This document shows positions 60,036-64,000 of a stretch of 64,000 bases of DNA, one piece after another (the first letter of the stretch is position 1; every line of letters begins with the position of its first letter). Origin of the DNA: Phoenix dactylifera (lineage: Eukaryota; Streptophyta; Magnoliopsida; Arecales; Arecaceae); the NCBI RefSeq assembly GCF_009389715.1, contig NW_024068011.1, positions 238,138-302,137 on the forward strand, in the 5' to 3' direction. Both the position numbers and the translations under genes were made by a program. Below the pieces are notes generated by a model. That model searched no databases. It had not been told where the DNA came from and was given only the letters and a program-made list of their open reading frames with translations.

Positions 60036-62470
60036 TACCCCAATTTAATTTGATAGCGATTTAGCACCTCAAAACCTTGAATTGTTTTATTATTTCTCCA
60101 TTCAAACCACTCTTCCCCAACAAGAACTCCAAAGGAACAATTCGAATAAATCCATCATTGCATCTAGTTGGGAGATTCGGAAAGAAAGAAGCCAGCATGC
60201 GCTCCTCCATAAGACTTGCTCTCCTGCTGGTCTCGGGCTAAAAATGGCTAATCCCTTCTGAAGGTGGGGTTCGCTATGTTCTAGTGAAAGTGCTTGAGCC
60301 TCACCATCTTATCCTACCTCTTCTAAATAGACTTTCCTTGTGATGCAGGTAGTTTATTCCTCCTCTTGTGCTGTCGTACTTTTGGCCCAACCAAGGGTCT
60401 ATAAGATCTTAACTTACTCTCTACATTATATCTGATTTAATAAAACTGAGAATAGGTCTATACAACCTCCCCATTTACTTCGACGGAGAGTAAACAACTC
60501 AATAACCATCAATACCAAACGTATTTACTTTTCAAAACCACATTTTGTTTGTGGGTGAACTATTTTTCCTAGAAAAAATAGTTTTTGCATATTTGGTTAA
60601 TAATAGAAAAGTGACACATTACAAAATAGTCTATATTTGGTTGAGTATCTACTTTTTTAAAAAAAATTATGTAAAATACATGTTATGCCCTTACTAAGGA
60701 GAAAAATTTACCTCATTCTACTTAAAAGCTTAAAGGTACTTTTGGGAAAAAAAACCCAATGTTTAGTAGGTGAAAATTGGATTTTACAACATCCCACATG
60801 GATTTTTTTTTTCAAGAAATGTAAGAATTTTATTTTCATGGAAAAGCTGCTTTTCCATCTCTTTTTTTTTTTTGAAAATTCCAATTCAATATGAGGTATG
60901 TTCTCCATTTTCTCTTTTCCCTTCATTTTTTTCAGAAACCAAATGAGTCCTCAAACATAAGGGTTAGAGCTTGATACACGTCATAAGAGTAGAGCTTTGA
61001 AGTTTTAGGGGTCGAGCCGTGTATGTCGACGCTGCTTCTTCATATTATCCATTCTACATAGAATTAAAAGCCTATGCATGTCCTTCAAACGAAGACTATT
61101 CCCGAATATCCCCGATGAAACTTGAATGTTAATTTATGTGGAAAAAAATAAATTGTTATGATAAATTATATTATTTTATTCATATAAATACTGTACAAAT
61201 ACTAGATCTGATGGCTGCATTACTTTGAACATTGTGCTGCCGATTCCAGCTTCAGACTTGAGAATCTCCATCGCACCCTCCAAAGCTAAATGCGTGAATG
61301 ACGTTCTAGCACATTTCTGCCTCAACGCGTCTCTAGCTTGATATAATCATTTTAGGCCTGGCATATCGAGGTTGCAACGATTAATCGCAGCTTTGTTTGA
61401 TGTAGCAACACATGAGTGTTCAATTTGGATCTTGTGATGGTGGACTCTAAGATTCCTACTATGCGAAGTTGCAGGGAAGTATTTCTGCTGTTAATCAAGG
61501 GGCACAAGATAAATGCCAGAACGAAATGATGAGGAAGTATGGTGAATATGGGATCTGAGGTTAAGAACGAAGCAAAACTTCGATAGAGCATCGCAATGAA
61601 AGTGGGTTGTGGAGACTTTTTGAAGGCTAAGCGGGATTATGGAAGGAACTCATAGTAGCATTTGCTTGCACTCGGGCGAGCAGGTTGCCGCTGGATTGTT
61701 GGGAGGACGATGAACCTCAGGATCACAATTCTGACAAGGCCCGCAGAAAATTGGACTTTCCACTAGATTTTGCGGATTCTTCTTTTCAAATAATTATTTC
61801 ATGGAAGCAACCACAACCAGATTATCTGAGGGTGAACTTTGATCCTCTTTTTTAGTTTTTGTCTGTAACATGATCTTTACACACATGGAAATAAGGATCT
61901 TGCCCCACCGCAATAGTCATTTCAAAACTTAGACGGATTAAAAATTGTCTGCTTATAATGTCAAAAACAAGCATTCACCAAAGCACTACAAGCATATAGC
62001 AGATATAATGTCTTGTTCCTGACCGCACAAGTGGAAAGTAGAAACCACCCCCAATACACCCGTTTCGATGCAATGATCAACGATAGAATCACTCAGAACA
62101 TAACAGAAGGATTACAGAACAAACACTCATTCAAATGATACAAATTGCCCAAGAAATACCGAGATGCACTTATCTCACTTGAGCAAGCATTCAACGAATG
62201 CCAGGACGGAGAAGTTGGGATCTTAGCATTCTCAAAGAAGTGGGGATAAGACGGAACAATTCTCCAGCTTCCTGCCGTTCTCTACCGTCAGTGACCACTG
62301 ACCCAGGCATCTGAATAGCTCCTAGATCGTTATTGTTTTCTATGATCAAATACTGTAGATACAGAAATAAATTTTAGCAATCCTACAAAACAATGTGCAA
62401 TTACGTAATGTAAGGAGAGAGAGAGATAAGAATTTCAAGAGACAGTTGTCTAAACTGCTATAGAGTTTTA
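59801..62470. other. Intergenic, no gene seen
   Basis: Contains a (TA)n run at 59991-60030 and an AT-rich stretch at 60460-60960 with ACCAAA ends that may be a decayed MITE. At about 61797-61855 the + translation WKQPQPDYLRVNFD resembles the start of an RNase H-like domain, with nothing after it. Positions 61200-61760 hold mixed text I cannot identify. Confidence 0.45.
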
Positions 62471-62495
62471 GGCCCTGTTTGGAGGAGCTGTTGGC

Positions 62496-62555
62496 AGTAG
62501 AGCTGTTGGAAGTAGAGCTGTTGAAAGTAGAGCTGTCTGAAGTAGAGCTGTTATA
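62496..62555. repeat. Four 15-bp subterminal repeats
   Basis: AGTAGAGCTGTTGGA-like units start at 62496, 62511, 62526 and 62541. Subterminal repeats in transposons often bind transposase; that role is inferred. Confidence 0.9.
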
Positions 62556-62811
62556 AAAACTGTTTGCTGTTTAACTACATTTGTAAAGTGCTGTTGGTTC
62601 TTTGTTTTGTGTTTGATAAACAAACTGAGAAAGTACTTTTATATGATAAAACCATAAAGGACATGCATATATACAACAGAATATAATAAAATATAACATA
62701 AAAATACATAAATATATGATATAGTATAATATTATTGTAATATAAAATAATTTATGTTAATATAGCATAATAGTAATATAATTCTTAGAGTAAATTAATA
62801 TTGGTAATATA

Positions 62812-63465
62812 ACATAATATTAAATTATTTAACATAACATATTAATGTATTATGATATAATGTAATGTTATATATTTATAGTATAATACAATAATAAAAG
62901 TATAAAATATTATAAATTAGTATAAATTAATTTCTCATAATATAACATAATATTAAATTATTTAAAATAACATATTAATGTATTATAATGTAATGTAATA
63001 TAAACATATTTATAGTATAATACAATAATAAAGATATAAAATATTATAATAATTATAAATTAATTTTTCATAATATAACATAATATTAAATTATTTAAAA
63101 TAACATATTAATGTATTATAATGTAATGTAATATAATATAATATTTATAGTATAACAATAATAAAAGTATAAAATATTATAATTATTAGTATAAATTAAT
63201 TTTTCAATAAACATAATATTAAATTATTTAACATAACATATTAATGTATTATGATATAATATAATGATATTATATTTATAGTATAATACAAAAATAAAGG
63301 TATAAAATATTATAATTATTAGTATAAATTAATTTTCCACAATATAACATAATATTAAATTATTTAACATAACATATTAATATATTATAATATAATATAA
63401 TATGATATTATATTTATAGTATAATACAAAAAAAATAAAAATATTATAATTATTAAAAATAATTT
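62812..63465. repeat. 133-bp AT-rich tandem array, five units
   Basis: ACATAATATTAAATTATTT starts units at 62812, 62945, 63078, 63211 and 63347, giving periods of 133, 133, 133 and 136. A more degenerate unit may precede from about 62680. The content is almost wholly A and T. Confidence 0.92.
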
Positions 63466-63945
63466 TTCGCGGTCCAGGGGCTCTTCTTCGTGGTCCACGC
63501 TCGAGGAGGACCTCAGCGTGGCCGCGAGGTTGATGATAAAAAAAAGATTGATTTGGAAGGTATGGAAAAGGATAAAATTTTTTTTTCTAAAATGTGGTTC
63601 AAAAGATGCATACAAAAATTGAAAAAGAAAAATACCTTTTCTTACGGAAGGGAGTCTGACGGCTAGGATTCTTGCTCCAGCAGATTTTTAGGTTTATAAA
63701 GGGACAACTATGCAGTTATTTTAATATGGGCATTTTTGTCAAAATACAGCTTTTCGAAAAAGCTGAAACAGCTTCCTCCCAAAAGCTTCAAATTGAGCTT
63801 CCTCTCAAAAGCTGTTTTCAGCTTTCCGCAAAGCTAAAACAGCTTTTTGAAAAATTTACCAACAACAGTTTTTCATCTAAAAGTACTTTTGGAAGACCAG
63901 AAAGTGCTTTCTGACCCTCCAAAAGCTCCCCCAAACAGGGCCTTA

Positions 63946-64000
63946 GTTTCAAGGCTTAAAAAGCCCCAATGTATTAAAAACTGGTTCCTCAAAGGAAAAA
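63946..64000. other. Flank of the PIF element to window end
   Basis: Fifty-five bases of unremarkable sequence. Confidence 0.5.

Larger units (their letters stand above)
62471..63942. mobile_element. PIF/Harbinger-type non-autonomous element, 1472 bp
   Basis: The ends GGCCCTGTTTGG (62471) and CCAAACAGGGCC (to 63942) are exact inverted repeats; the next bases, AGGAGCT and AGCTCCC, continue the match with one difference. TTA flanks both sides (62468-62470, 63943-63945), the 3-bp duplication typical of PIF/Harbinger and Tourist elements. No transposase. The left end has 15-bp repeats, the centre a 133-bp tandem array, and the right end many AAAGCTG/CAGCTTT words. A GC-rich patch at 63468-63530 interrupts the AT-rich interior. 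Confidence 0.88.

Overview
The window is nuclear DNA from a flowering plant, most likely a monocot. My best guess is a palm such as oil palm or date palm, but that part is inference. The evidence is intron-rich genes with GT-AG splice sites, GC-rich gene starts in an AT-rich background, a GC-rich glycosyltransferase gene of the monocot type, and many non-autonomous transposons lodged in introns. No bacterial features, CRISPR arrays, rRNA genes or intact tRNA genes were seen.

Layout. Positions 1-2230 are non-coding. A 13-exon gene for the plastid transcription protein pTAC3/PAP1 runs on + from 2231 to 26322 (886 aa). Convergent to it, a 7-exon ING1 PHD-finger histone-reader gene runs on - from 39618 to 28918 (227 aa). 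Next on - is a 9-exon gene for an unrecognised 537-aa protein (51086 to 43393) with an internal tandem duplication of a 120-bp exon. Last on - is a UGT-type glycosyltransferase (57953 to 56528) whose frame is broken three times. It is either a young pseudogene or carries sequencing indels. All splice joins were built by reading donors, acceptors and phases by eye. They are strongest for pTAC3 and ING1, where the encoded families are well known.

The rest is repeats. Clear cases are: a 1472-bp PIF/Harbinger-type element with TTA target duplications and an internal 133-bp tandem array (62471-63942); a MULE-like element with about 70-bp inverted repeats (36647-37551); a SINE with a perfect 14-bp target duplication (54843-55183); an Au-like SINE; a copia-type solo LTR (about 40991-42330); a decayed gypsy pol fragment; and decayed RNase H fragments. 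Three intronic GC-rich insertions (6545-6965, 14934-15492, 29695-30200) share an unusual architecture and seem to form one family that I do not recognise. They are the best candidate for something undescribed.

The genes do not form a pathway: pTAC3 acts in plastid transcription, ING1 in chromatin reading, and UGTs in small-molecule glycosylation. The most interesting gene-level observations are exon-scale tandem duplications (one coding, one decayed inside a pTAC3 intron), a GC-AG intron in pTAC3, and a 600-bp intronic tandem duplication of about 98% identity.
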